A DNA stretch of 64,000 nt, taken from assembly GCA_038501195.1 (NCBI GenBank), contig JBBPUQ010000006.1, positions 2,356,001 to 2,420,000 of the forward strand, read 5' to 3'. This document shows, piece after piece, positions 45,503 through 57,418 of the stretch. This stretch comes from Nemania diffusa. Its lineage: Eukaryota; Ascomycota; Sordariomycetes; Xylariales; Xylariaceae. Position 1 is the first letter of the stretch; each line of letters starts with the position of its first letter. The notes beneath the pieces were generated by a model. The model was not told the origin of the DNA, did not search any database, and saw only the letters and a list, made by a program, of their open reading frames with translations. The position numbers and the translations under genes are program-made.

Positions 45503-47941
45503 ATGAGCAAGATGAAACTCACATTGCAGAAAATTGTAGAGACCGACGATGGTCATCTGTTCTCTGTCTCTAACACAGATTACATTGCTCCTAAGGCTTC
45601 AACGGTAAACACCACCTTCTCGTCGGGATGCTCGTTCGTGCTCACATGCGTCTTAGATAGTGACTGTGCCCAATCTACGAAACGCTGGCCTCATCACCGT
45701 CTTCTTACTTCCTCAAGATCAGCCTCCACAAGTGTCTGGTGAATGGATTCAATCAAGCGTACAGAATTACATTGACAATGATGATGTGTTTAACGCCGCT
45801 TTCTTGAATACCGTCGTTTTCCACGGTGCTATTGAAGAGGACGCTGATTTCTCTACCGATGCTCGTGAATATCTTGCTCAGCTGGGCTGTAAACGTGTCG
45901 TGTTTCTTTCGGAGCCGTTGCTGCTACCGGGTCCATACGCCTGCTGGGGAGAAGAACTGAGGGATGTTTGGAAGCTCGTAGATGACAGTAGTGGCACTTG
46001 TATGGTAACTCTCAAGCCGCAATCGACGTAAGGTTGAGCCGAAACCTCATAGCAGATGGCAGATGCAAGCTAACGCTTTCCTAGTTTATGTAACCAATTC
46101 GAACTTTTCTCCATCAAAAGCCCCGGGAGCCAGTTTCATAGCTTTGCTATCCCCTCCCGCATCAAGACCGGCAAGGCCGTCAGCTCACCATTTGCGGGAC
46201 TTCGTGTAGTCATCAAAGACAATATTGATCTCGAGGGCATCAAAACATCCGCAGGCAACAAAGCTTTTCACGACACGTATGGTCCAAGGACGAAGTCGGC
46301 GTCATGCGCCCAAAGCATCGTGGACCTCGGCATGGTCATAGTCGGGAAGACGAAGATGAACTCTTTCGGAAATTGGGAGGAACCCCTTGAATATGTCGAC
46401 TATCAGGCGCCTTGGAACCCTCGTGCAGATGGTTACCAGTCACCAGGGGGTAGCAGTTCTGGAAGTGCAGCTGCTATCGCGTCGTACGACTGGCTTGACA
46501 TCGCTATCGGTACCGACAGTACGTTCAACTTAATGTAACTTTCCGAGAAGAAGATGCTAAAGCCCTAGTGAAAAGCATGGGGCAGCGTGACTAGACCTTC
46601 TCTTTGGTGCGGATGCTTCGGGTTCCGTCCTAGTTGGGGATCGCTCTCTACAGATGGAATCGAGCCATTTTGCCAGTAAGGAATAGTATTGCTGCTTGTC
46701 GAGGCTTAGCTGACATATGATGTTTTAGAGGTTGGGACACCGCTGGTATCCTCACTCGGGATTTGCAGAAATGCAGAGACTTCAGCAGCGTATGGTTGTC
46801 GCCTGATAAATTGAAGAAGGACCCCATGGTTTGTGTCTTAGTCTCACTTCTCTCTGCGTATGCATGCACTAAACTTCAGTTAGCCATTCACTTCAATCAT
46901 CTGGCCTACTGACTACTGGTCCTTGATCGATTCTGATCAGGTTAAGATTGTGAGGAAGTTCGTTGAGAAAGTAAAAGTGGGGTTGGCTATTGAATGCGAT
47001 GAAGTGTCATTTCGAGCGACCTGGGAGCAGTCTCCCCCATCTGACGCTCAAGGCCTGTCGTTGGGGGACTACATTAACAACGTAAATATCCCTCCGGACC
47101 TATGCTCTATTCAGTTACTGATAATGCACATAGGCTGCAAATGCGCAATGCTACGATGCCTATCATAACTATGATGATTTTCGTACTAGCCACTGGGAAC
47201 TATTTGGTCGTCCTCCATATGTCTCTCCCCCTAACCAACGAATGTGGTGAGTTGCTTCTAGCATAGGCTTAACCAAGCATCATGCTTTCTGATGATCTAT
47301 ATCAACCGACCAAATCAAAAATACCACATGTCAATGACAAATTTGCCCTTTAGGACATACGCCCAAAGTATCTCCCGAGAGGAAAGAGACAGGGACTTCG
47401 CAAGAATAGAGGTTTACAGACAATGGCTGACCCAAACGGTCTTCGCCGGGAAGGGGTGTAATGCGCTTGTCATCATGCCACTTGAATCCATAACCCCGAG
47501 ATATCGTGACGAAGCCCCAACGTAAGGCGCTGCATACTCAAATATTATAAGTTGACTAAGTTCACACGTTCCCAGTTTTCGACGTCCGCCTCAAGACGGT
47601 ATTAATGCATTAGCTTTAGCGCCAGTTATGGGAGCGCCAGTTCTTTCGGTTCCAAGTATGATCTCCCCATAACTCCTAGATTGGTTGGCTTATACTAACA
47701 TATTTGGCAGTTGCTGAAATCCCATACCATTCTCGCATCACTGATCGGGAAGAAATGCTCCCGTTGGTACTAGCTATCATGAGTCCCCCAGGTTAGAGTT
47801 GTCTAAGTCCCTACCTTCTAAACACTGTTGCTAACACCTTTTTTAGGCACAGACCTTGCTCTCATGGATGAGGTGCTCAAAGTTATGAAAAGGTTGGATA
47901 TGCCAACAATCGTGAAGACTGGGAGATCAATGTTTAAGTGA
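45503..47941 (+). CDS. Amidase-signature family hydrolase, paralogue 2 (intact)
   Basis: Eleven exons give 613 aa: 45503-45604, 45657-46027, 46085-46518, 46576-46675, 46729-46828, 46884-47081, 47134-47246, 47354-47521, 47576-47655, 47711-47791, 47847-47941. All introns are GT-AG. After an N-terminal accessory region of about 155 residues, the core shows FAGLRVVIKDNIDLEGIKTS (catalytic Lys), QSPGGSSSGSAAAIAS (cis-Ser) and GTDTWGSVTRPS (nucleophile Ser). The triad is complete. It hydrolyses an amide of unknown identity. Total length differs by one residue from amidase 1 at 20606-23200. Several intron positions and phases coincide, so the two are paralogues on the same strand, 22 kb apart. The next gene downstream is a secreted flavoenzyme. 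Confidence 0.88.
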
Positions 47942-48743
47942 TGGTACTAGAGCTAAGTATATGATCTTCAAGATTGCGTTACCCCAGGCGACGAACTTAT
48001 GAGCTCGTATTTTTACGCTGCATAGGACTATTTATCGTAAAGTCTACCCCCTTTCACCGCTAGAAGCGGCCCGTTGTCGACCGCTACATAGCACAGATGC
48101 ATCTTAGAGTCAGATTTATAGCAACGACGGGCTCATGATTAGCCACTCCCAAATAATTGAGGAGAAATGTGGCCTCAAATTGATCTAAGAGATTTACTTA
48201 GTAACATCTGAGTAAAAGGTCTAGGCTCTGATGATTCGGGTATATCTTCAGTTCATTATCGCTAAGCACATAGCAGCTGAATATATACCTTTCGTCCGTG
48301 TCTCCAATATCACCCAATATATTGTCAAGGCTTACCACAATCACCCAGCTCCGCAATTTAATTTCATCTTCTAGTATCGTGCCAAAACCTTGGGCCAGCC
48401 GCTTATGTAGTACTGCATTACCCCAGATTTCGCTTCTCGGCTAAGTATACTCACGCGGCGCCCAATCTAAACTGCCTAATCAGCTGAAAGCTCACGTGCC
48501 GAACTAGGCCACTCAGAGGTTGTCCTTGACAATGACCTAGATTCCGCTTCCCCTTCCCGGCTGGCGTCATGATCGCCTGTCAGCGGCCGGAGGATGTTCA
48601 CGGGTTCTGAGCATCAAAGAAGCGTGGTTACGCAGAGTCTTTATCGGCTCTTATAATGGGGGCATAATGTCTCTCTTGCCATGCCTTGGCCGCCTCCAAC
48701 TCTCGGTAGGTGCGCTCAGCTTGTTGCTCTCCATCTAGCTAAT
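47942..48743. other. Intergenic between amidase 2 and the GMC gene
   Basis: These 802 bp hold no supported frame. The tract should contain the amidase 3' end and the promoter of the GMC gene. Confidence 0.5.
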
Positions 48744-51180
48744 ATGCACTATCACCAAAGTCGTACGCACGCCGTAGTAGTGGCAGCTGCCCTTCTATGT
48801 AAGTTCTCACCGAGGTTACGGTAGATAATAGCACGCCTTCAAACGCAACGAAAGTGTGTAGACTAACACGGTAGTGCCCTTCAAGGCTTTCAATCATGCG
48901 CTGCGCGCGCGACCATTAAACTAGCCGCCCCGGCAAGCATTTGCTCCAATGTCACATCAGAGCAGACGTACGACTACATTATCGTAGGTTCCGGAGCTGG
49001 TGGGATCCCGCTGGCTGATCGGCTCACAGCCGCCGGCCACACCGTTCTGCTTATCGAGAAAGGTCCACCGTCAACAGGTCTCTGGGGCGGTGTTCTGAAA
49101 CCCTCATGGCTCAATGAGACCTCCCTGACGCGCTTTGACGTGCCCGGACTAGCCAACGAGATCTGGCGCAACCCGACAGGCGTAGTATGCACGGATGTTG
49201 ACCAGATGGCGGGGTGTGTGCTCGGCGGCGGCGTTGCCGTGAACTCTGGCTTGTGGTGGCGACCGCATCCCACTGATTGGGATTATATCTGGCCGGAAGG
49301 CTGGAAGAGTCAGGACCTCGCTGCTGCGACAGGTCGAGTGTTCGAGCGCATCCCTGGTACTACGACCCCGAGTATGGACGGAAAGCTCTACCTTCAGCAG
49401 GGCTTTGAGATGCTTACGAGCGGGCTTAACGCAAGTGGCTGGAAGTCTATCATCCCGAACGACCATCCGGATCAGAAGAATTGTATGCCCTCTGCCGGAT
49501 TAGGGCGCCTCTATGCTTTGATTTTTGCAAAGATGAGATCGAAATACTAATCTCACTTACAGTTACATATGGCCACGCTACCCACATGTTCTCAAATGGC
49601 GAGAGAGGCGGTCCCCTAGCTACCTACCTTCTGTCGGCTAGCAAGCGTAAAGAGTTCACACTTTGGATGAATACTACTGCGAAACGAGTTGTACGCACAG
49701 GCGGCCATGCCACGGGAGTCGAAATCGAATGCAGCCCAAACGCAGCTGGTCATGCGGGTGTAGTATCAGTCACCCCTGGTACTGGTCGCGTGATTCTGTC
49801 TGCCGGTGCTTTCGGGTCGGCGAAACTACTTTTTAGAAGTAGGACATTTCCCATCGACAGATATATATTCTGAACTAATGTGAGAATTAAGGCGGTATCG
49901 GGCCGACCGACCAATTGAACATTGTCAAGAACTCTACGGATGGTCCTACGATGATCTCATCGAACTCTTGGATCAATCTTCCAGTCGGATACAACTTAGA
50001 CGATCATGTTGGCGTGGGTAGTAGTTCTTCTGAGTAACGACACATGTCTACGCACTAACACTGAAAATAGACCGATATTGAGGTTTCTCATCCTAGTGTC
50101 GTATTCTACGACTTCTATGGAGCGTGGAGCAAGCCGGTACCAAACGATACCAAAGCATACATAGGTGATTTTCGCTACGTATGAATGACCTGACGCAATA
50201 GACTAACACCCCCGAAGCGAATCGAACAGGCATCTTAGCACAGGCAGCGCCCAACCTGGGCCCCATCGTAAGTCATCTCGAAGGCTATCAATTATATCGA
50301 TTTTCGCTAACAAGATGAGAAGTTCTGGGAGATCATCCCAGGAACCGATGGCGTGGAGAGACATCTGCACTGGCAGGCGCGCGTTGAGGGTTCACGAAAT
50401 AGTGAGTTTCCACCCACTCCAAATATAAGGGAGAGGAACGTGTTTTAATAGCAACAATACGTAGCCTCTATGACCATCACGCAATACCTCGGTACGGGAG
50501 CGACGTCACGCGGCCGCATGACGATTACCGCCGCGCTAAACACCCGCGTCGCTATCCCTCCGTACCTCAGAGACGCCGCTGATAAGGCAGCCGTCATCAA
50601 GGGTCTCGAAAATGTACAGAAATACTTTGCGCCTATCGCTAACCTAACGTGGGTTCGACCATCACCTGGACAGGTCAGTACTATGAAGTCTTGTGTGCCT
50701 TCTCTTGTTCTATTTTAGTTACTTGATAACGAGACTTTTACTCTTGCAAGCTCCTGAAGCTCTCGATATTTATCTACGATGGATATCAATTACTAACTAT
50801 GAATTCCTGAACAGGATGCCACTGCATACGTGAACTCAGTAGGTGCCCGAATCACATCTCCTTTGGTCTTCTCAATTCTTCCCCATCGCGTGCGTTATGA
50901 CCGAGTAACACTAATGAACCCGAAGGTTCCTGCAATCCCAGCATCACGCTGCTCAAACCACTGGATTGGGACAGCGAAGATGGGTCTCGACGACGGGCGT
51001 AAGGAAAACGGCACCGCAGTCGTCGATACAGACACGAGGGTTTATGGTATGGATAACTTATTTGTCATCGATGCGTCGATATTTCCTGGGATGATGACTG
51101 GTAATCCGTCGGCTATGATCGTGAGCGCCTCTGAGCATGCGGCAGATCGTATTCTGGCACTAAAGACTAGTACAAGTTAG
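48744..51180 (+). CDS. Secreted GMC flavodehydrogenase, cellobiose-dehydrogenase-like (AA3_1), no cytochrome domain
   Basis: Nine exons give 615 aa: 48744-48798, 48886-49482, 49563-49838, 49892-50013, 50071-50164, 50218-50267, 50323-50401, 50465-50673, 50815-51180. Exons 1-2 build a signal peptide (MHYHQSRTHAVVVAAALLC, cleavage near SCAA). The ADP-binding fold follows: TYDYIIVGSGAGGIPLADRL with GxGxxG, and TVLLIEKGPPSTG. Cellobiose-dehydrogenase-type text includes ATHMFSNGERGGPLATYLLS and NLDDHVG. The catalytic pair is in SNHWIGTAKMG (His) and TGNPSAMIV (Asn). The family oxidises cellobiose or related saccharides and passes electrons to quinones or lytic polysaccharide monooxygenases. The N-terminal heme b cytochrome domain of full-length enzymes is absent; only about 20 residues separate the signal peptide from the flavin domain. 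Confidence 0.88.
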
Positions 51181-51672
51181 GTTTTCAGAAGAAGAAAACA
51201 GAAAGCCAGGCGCAAAGGCAATATCTATCTTTCTCTTTACTGATTAGTTATAGAAGCTTCAAATTTTTGCTTCATAGTGATATGTTACATTTGCATATTA
51301 TTGACTACTATTATATTATCAGTTTTTTATATTGATAGGTGTTATACTGGAACGAAGCGTGCAATACACACACTACGCACTCTAGAGGACTGGCCACGGC
51401 CATCTCAATCATTTCTAGAGATTTGAGGACATAGAAGCAAGTATTCTGGTAGAACAATCGTATTTTTTTTGGTGTAGCAGGCCCCCGAAGGGGCTGCTGA
51501 GAGGCGTGCCTGTGTAATAGAAGTACTAACTCCGACTAACTAACTTAAATAGAAAAAAAAAGAAAAACTAGGCCTCGATGACCTAATCAACATATCCCCA
51601 TCTGTCGTGCCGCCCACATCGTCTCAATACAAGGTTATCTAGAGGGATATGTCTAGAAAACTCATAGTAGCT
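51181..51672. other. Intergenic, includes repeat copy B
   Basis: The 492-bp gap is mostly filled by repeat copy B (51345-51631). The rest is AT-rich spacer. Confidence 0.6.
51345..51631 (+). repeat. Dispersed repeat, copy B (about 287 bp)
   Basis: Same orientation as copy A at 14596-14876. Conserved blocks are ctctagaggactggcc, agtattctggta, ttggtgtagc and a closing block with cgcccac. A hairpin of five G-C pairs with a CGAA loop lies at 51477-51497; its counterpart in copy A is preserved. The copy sits 3' of the GMC gene and may end inside its 3' region. Confidence 0.7.
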
Positions 51673-52044
51673 TTAGCCATGAATGAGGCCGCTTCTCAGA
51701 AATCTCAGTAGGGTGCCATCCAAAGAACGACTTAAATAAAGCGAAGACTCAGCACTGGATGTAAGGGTATCCCATGACTTTTGGTCAAGGCTCAAAAGAA
51801 TGTTACGCGCGGCAGAGTTCAGCAGCAGAAATTCATGCTCTTTGCTCTTCAACTGATCCATATCATGCTGCTTATCCTCGGGAGTTTTATCCATGTCGAT
51901 GTAGCCATTGATCGTGTTCATCTTATAGCCGAGAACTCTGGCTCGGTCCATAATGTCACGCAGGCTTGCAAACGTTGGGGACGCTAAAACTCCATCTGCG
52001 GTGCGAGTAGCAGCGCTTTCCCGAGGGATCTGGTATTGACTCAT
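51673..52044 (-). CDS. Small unknown protein, 123 aa
   Basis: A single-exon frame opens MSQYQIPRESAATRTADGVL. It is hydrophilic and predicted helical, with acidic and basic residues evenly mixed (DKTPEDKQHDMDQLKSKEHE). No signal peptide, membrane segment or recognised motif is present. Codon use looks protein-like, and the frame is clean between AT-rich flanks, which favours a real gene. It lies next to repeat copy B, so a link with the element cannot be excluded. Function unknown. Confidence 0.5.
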   Translation of the reverse strand: MSQYQIPRESAATRTADGVLASPTFASLRDIMDRARVLGYKMNTINGYIDMDKTPEDKQHDMDQLKSKEHEFLLLNSAARNILLSLDQKSWDTLTSSAESSLYLSRSLDGTLLRFLRSGLIHG

Positions 52045-52417
52045 TTTCGGATAAGTGAGCGTGAAAGGTTTCTTGTCGGGTGTGCAGACTTATCGGTTTG
52101 TGAGATTGGTTTGTGAGATATTTAGCCGATCAGTTGAGAAAGGAGGCATAGTTATTCTATTTATACTGTTTCGGCTTCGAGGAAGCAACTTGCACAATAG
52201 AATTGTTTTCGGGGATTGTTCGTAACAGCTTTAGTGTATCCTAACTCTTTATCAGTCATCCGACATCATCGAGCTAACAACGGGTCCGACACATAGCCTG
52301 ACAAAGACACTGATATAGAGACATGACAATTGCATTATAACAGAAAATAAACTGCGCAAGACAATAGTTCTGAATACAGCAGTCTCGCGACAAGGAAGAA
52401 AATAGAGGAGTCAACTT
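52045..52417. other. Short intergenic
   Basis: These 373 bp lie between two minus-strand genes. Nothing beyond presumed promoter and 3' sequence was seen. Confidence 0.5.
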
Positions 52418-53636
52418 CTAGTTGCCCCTTGCCATGCCTATGCGGTGGTAGTAAGTCCTTGCCCTAATATACGGATCAAGCCTCCAGTAATTCCTACTGA
52501 GTTGATCTGCTATTTTGATGCGCCCTGCCGCTTTTTCCTTGGCAGAACAGCTGTCGGCAGCTAACAACGCCCATCCGATCGTCTCTAGCTCAAACTCGCC
52601 TATGAGCTCTTTCCGCTCCTGCTCAATCTCTGGCCTCTCCTTCGCCTCGCTCAACTTTACATTCTCATCAGCTATGGGCTCGACGTATTTGTATTCCCAG
52701 GCATCCTTGCCACCGTAGCAAGTCTGTAGGTTCTCTTCGGGGATAAACTGCAGAAGGTCTATGTTCTTGCGCGTGAAGTTTATCTTGGACGCGATGACTG
52801 GGTCTAGCCACCCCTTGACGATGTTCCATATCCCTGAAAATCGCGTGAGCATAGTGAGGTGTAAGGGAAAGGGAATATGGGGATCAGGAGAGTTACGAAC
52901 CCCAAAATACGAACGGCGCGTTATGGATGACCACCACACCAAGAGTCTCGGGGTATCTCGCCTCAAAGACCGAAATAAGAAATTTGACAATGTGGAAGTC
53001 CATGTTCTTCACACCGAAACCCGACATGTCAAAGAGAAGACAACACTTATCGTTCGGGGGCTTGATACAGACCCTTAGACTCTCGATATTGTGTAATACG
53101 TACGTCTCCAGGGCTTCGCTTGACTGTGCCCGCGGGTCGTGAAGTCGGGCTCTGATGATGTAGACGAGACGGTCCTCCTTGTCCGTCCCGTGGACGTAGC
53201 TCTTGCCCGAGCGGTACTGAGTGATGAACCCTATGTCGTCCGCCGAGGGGTCCTGCTTGAGGCCCACGCTCTCGCCAGTGCCGATGATAGTCTCGGCGAT
53301 ATTTCTCTCGATGCGCCAATCGACTGCTGAAACGAGCATGACCATCGCCTTCTCGACGTCCCATTTCCGCGCTCGCAGAAACCGCAGTATGAGAGTGTCT
53401 GGGTGCTCTGACAATACTGCTTCCCAAAAGCCCTGCCGGAACCTCTTCGGTGAATTATCGCTCATGTGTTGCTGTAATACACTTGTGATATCTGGTGTTG
53501 GGTTTGGGAAACCGGCTTTCTCCAGATTATCGACACCACAGATACGTAGTATATGAATCCATGCCTGCTGCAGCTTTTGTTCCTCGTCAGGGGTGAGGTT
53601 ACCTAGCGTACCTAGAGGAAGATGCTCTACAGCCAT
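52418..53636 (-). CDS. CRAL-TRIO (Sec14-like) lipid-binding domain protein
   Basis: Two exons (53636-52901, 52833-52418) join in phase across VFWG/IWNIVKGW to 383 aa. The N-terminal CRAL-TRIO-N helices contain DTLILRFLRARKWDVEKAM (about residues 79-97). The lipid-binding domain runs from about 140 to 285: GKSYVHGTDKEDRLVYIIR, CLLFDMSGFGVKNMDF, FEARYPETLGVVVIHNAPF, then INFTRKNIDLLQFIPEENL at the pocket rim. LQTCYGGKDAWEYKY closes the domain. The last ~90 residues are a charged helical extension. Sec14-like proteins exchange phosphatidylinositol and other lipids between membranes; the particular ligand cannot be read here. The single intron has a less common GTTCGT donor. Confidence 0.9.
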
Positions 53637-54678
53637 AATAAATCCTTAGAGATTTTTACGAGCGTTCCTCAATTTTATTTCTAATTTGATTATAAAATAT
53701 TATGATAGGTAACAAAAAATTGAGAGCTGTATTATTCTGACTCAGCATCCGTATTATCCGCTGTACCTAATAAGAAATAGGAAGGAAAGGCAGCTGGTAG
53801 ACAGTTCTTCGTTTACACAAACATGCTTGTTTTATTCATGTGTTAAGACACAGAAGTCCAAGCCCGCAGGTGAACTCCTTTCAATCGCAGCGATGTGAGA
53901 CTAGGCGATAGGTAACTGAGACCGCAAAAGAAGACCAGGGCTGGATTGTTCAGCATCACATGTTACTTCCCTGGAGTGTATCACGTCACTTGGAAAAGAA
54001 ACACTGTCTCACAAAGAATTGAACTATTGCTGTCTTTCTCGATGTTCTTCAATCCCTCAGATCACATGCACTAGGCGCGCGCAAGGAGGCCGCTCCCAGA
54101 TCGTGGCGAGTTACTTGGCGGCTTACAGCACAGTACCCAGTCGGGCGGCCTACCGATTACCGAATCCCAGATACCCTTCCGAACACCAACTATCTAAGAT
54201 GTCCTCCAGTCTGGGAACATAGAAATGGATTGAACAAAAACTTGGCGTCCTATGTCTGTACTTTAACATCTAGAACCTAGACCTATCAGCTATCTTTCCT
54301 ATCTTTGTCTAGTAGGGTGCTTCAGTGCTGAATCCCGACCACCCATCGATCTGACTCTAAATCATGTGGGCGGTAGCGACGTCAATTCAATTGAAGAAAG
54401 TCAACTAGAACAATAGCCCGAAGGGATGAAAATTTCTAAACTATTTCATGTAAACTGTGTGAAGGTATACCATGCAGGATCTCATCAGGATCTTATCAGG
54501 ATATATAACCTGTTGCCAAGTCTGCTCGTATTACTTATTATCGGGGCTCTATAATCGCCAGCCCTTCGGATTAAAAGCCCGCCTCTCTCTGCGCCGAAGC
54601 AGTCATTATATATAGGTATTGTACACCTGCAAGCCGCTGCACTTCATTACTTACCGAGTTCTCTATCTAAGGAATGCT
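53637..54678. other. Intergenic
   Basis: About 1 kb lies between the CRAL-TRIO start and the monooxygenase stop, both genes on the minus strand. The frame at 54019-54222 (plus) has no motif. The CRAL-TRIO promoter is expected in the left part. Confidence 0.5.
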
Positions 54679-56234
54679 CTATAAGAACTGTAAGTCCGCA
54701 ATACTTCCCCACTTGGCTCTCGCAATGTCTGAGAAATAGTTGGTCTTCGGGGCCCATTCGCCCGAGCCGCCCATAGGAAACTGTCTGCCCGCTACGGCAA
54801 AGTACGTCGACGTCAAACTCAACATTGGCGCCTCTTTCATGGGCGTGGATGTCTTCGGCACGATGACCTTGGCGTTTTTCTTCTCCATTAGACGAAGCAG
54901 GCGGATGAAGAGCTGGGCGCTAACGTCCGCGCCGAGCGTCCATGACGCGTTTTGGTAGCCGACCATGAATATGAGATTCGGCACGTCTTGGAGCATGGCG
55001 GCCTTCCACGAGAGCTTCTCACCCAGCGTGAAAGGATCGCCGTCTACGGAGAGCTCGATACCGCCGCCGACCTTGAGCTTCAGGCCCGTGGCCGTGACGA
55101 TGACGTCGGGATGTAGAGCGGCTCCGGAATCGAGCTCGATGCTGTTGGCGGTTACGGTCTTGATGGTGTCGGTAACCACGTCCGCTTTGCCAGAGCGAAG
55201 AGCAGCGTAAAAGTCCCCATCCCTACAAACGCAGAGGCGCTGTTCCCAGGGGTTATAGCGCGGGTTGAAATGGGGATCCCACTTGATACTCGGAGGGAGT
55301 CGTCGGGCTGCTGCTTCTACAAGGGTCTTCCTGGCCTTGTGGGGAAACTTCTTGCAAAAGAGGTTCGTAAGGTAACCGCTGACAAGCCACCGGATTCTGT
55401 TGAATTTATGTGCCAGAGTCGCCGGTAGGATAGCGAATATTAGGCGCGTCAAGAAGGTGCTGGAACGTAAGGACCCGATATACCCGGGACTCCTCTGTAA
55501 CATGGTTGCACGTTTGGCCTTGTCGGTAATCGATGGGAGGAGGGTGATGGCGGTAGCCCCGCTGCCGATAATCACGACATCTTTTCCAGTGTAGTCGTAG
55601 TCTTCAGGCCAAAATTGCGGGTGAATCACTTTACCCTTGAAATTCTCGATGCCAGGGATAACAGTCTGCAGAGGTGTCTCGTAATCGTAGTAGCCCGTGC
55701 CGAGAAGTATAAAGCGAGACGTATAAGTGGCCGGCTTCTCCTTGCCCGCTACATTAACCCGGACGACCCAGCGTTGCTCTGTCGAGTCCCAGTTCGCGGC
55801 CTCGACCTTGTGCCGATAGCGAATATGCTTATCTATGCCAGCTGACTGGGCCGACTCGGCGATGTAATTCTTTATCTGACTCCCAGTCGCCATTGTATCC
55901 GTATGCTTCCACAAGCTCCAAGAGAAGCCAAATGTGAAGATGTCAGAGTCAGACCTGATGCCCGGGTACCGAAACAGATCCCACTACAACACGTAGAGTC
56001 AATTATAATCCTGAACATGGCCTGTGAGGGTTGTGCAAGTATATTATGATTTTATATTATACAGTGGCGAAAGTCAGTCTGGAAGGGACTTACGGTGCCG
56101 CCAAGAGAATCTCGACTTTCGAGGATGACATATTTCATGCCAGGAGGGCCTTGGCTCTGAATGCGATATGCTGCATTGATGCTCGAGATACCTGCACCGA
56201 CAATGATAACATCGAAATCTGGAAAAGAGGGCAT
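54679..56234 (-). CDS. Flavin-containing Baeyer-Villiger-type monooxygenase
   Basis: Exons 56234-56094 and 55983-54679 give 481 aa starting MPSFPDFDVIIVGAG. The frame is open upstream, with other Mets at 56276 and 56324; the chosen start places the FAD fold at the N terminus as usual. The FAD motif reads VGAGISSINAAYR, with Ser where the third Gly of GxGxxG is usual. WDLFRYPGIRSDSD is the class-typical segment. The monooxygenase fingerprint FxGxxxHxxxWP is present as FKGKVIHPQFWPED (about residue 162). The NADPH motif IIGSGATAITLL follows near 187. Such enzymes insert oxygen into ketones or oxygenate heteroatoms. The substrate is unknown; nearby dehydrogenase and regulator genes suggest a small catabolic or secondary pathway. 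Confidence 0.87.
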
Positions 56235-56631
56235 TGTTGCGGACCACGACTCGTCAGTGGAACGTTTAATAACCATAAGACGAGCCAAGATCAATGAGTA
56301 TGCAGTTATTAGTGATAGATGCAAAGATAAGTGATTGTTGTAAATTCAAAAAGCTATCGCAATTTGATCAAGGCAATTGATATGCGTTTTTTGGTAAAAG
56401 CTAGCTTCATGGTGAAGCGTGTTGTGAATATGATAGGTAGCAAGAGTACTTAGGTAATAGGGGTCTTAGACACCTGTGTACATTGTACATGCTACATCTA
56501 CGGCATCCCAGAGGGCTAACTGTTCGAAAACTAATTTTGAGTTATTAAACACACCCTAATGCAGTATATAGTAAGCATTTAATAAAAGTATACAGTGTAA
56601 ATTATGAGCGAATATATTACGCTATAAAAAC

Positions 56632-56808
56632 CTATTAATAAAACTAGCAGAGACTGCTAGGGCTGGGTAGGTCTGCCAAGCACCTGTTAATAGGACTGGC
56701 AAGGACTGGTAGAGCTGGTAAGTCTGCTAAAAACTTGTTAATAGAACTAGTAAAAACTAATAAAACTAATAAATCTATTAAAAACTTATTAATAAAATTA
56801 TTAAAATT

Positions 56809-56839
<31 letters not shown>

Positions 56840-57191
56840 AATTAAATAATTTATTTATATTATTATATTTTTAAAAATTATATATTTATTATATAAAAAA
56901 TTTAATTTTTTTAATATTATATAATAATTAATATTTTATATATTATAATATAATTAAATAATTTAATTATTAATAATTATTTAATAATTAAAAATATTAT
57001 TTTTAAATATTATTTTTAAATATTATTTTTAAATATTATTTTTAATTATATAATAAAATAAAAATAAATTATTTAATTATATTATAATATATAAAATATT
57101 AATTATTATATAATATTAAAAAAATTAAATTTTTTATATAATAAATATATAATTTTTAAAAATATAATAATATAAATAAATTATTTAATTA

Positions 57192-57237
<46 letters not shown>

Positions 57238-57418
57238 TAAATTTTATTAATTTTATTAATAAGTTTTTAATAGATTTATTAATTTTATTAGTTTTTATTA
57301 GTTTTATTAACAAGTTTTTAGCAGACCTACTGGCTTTACCAGTCCTTGCCAGTCCTATTAACAGGTCTTTAGCAGACCTACCAGCCCTACCAGTCCCTAC
57401 CGGTCCTATTAACAGGTC
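56632..57418. repeat. Long inverted repeat (palindrome), AT-rich centre
   Basis: The two arms mirror each other about position 57024 without indels at the points checked. The 20-base windows at 56666, 56717 and 56768 pair with those at 57363, 57312 and 57261. The central ~450 bp is almost pure A/T and includes (ATT)n / (AAT)n runs at about 57195-57236 and 56812-56839. Arm differences are mostly C/T and G/A transitions. Confidence 0.85.

Noticed and set aside
56812..57236. AT-rich core as a centromere or replication origin
   Set aside because: The core is explained by transition-only decay of the flanking repeat units and is confined within a TIR element.
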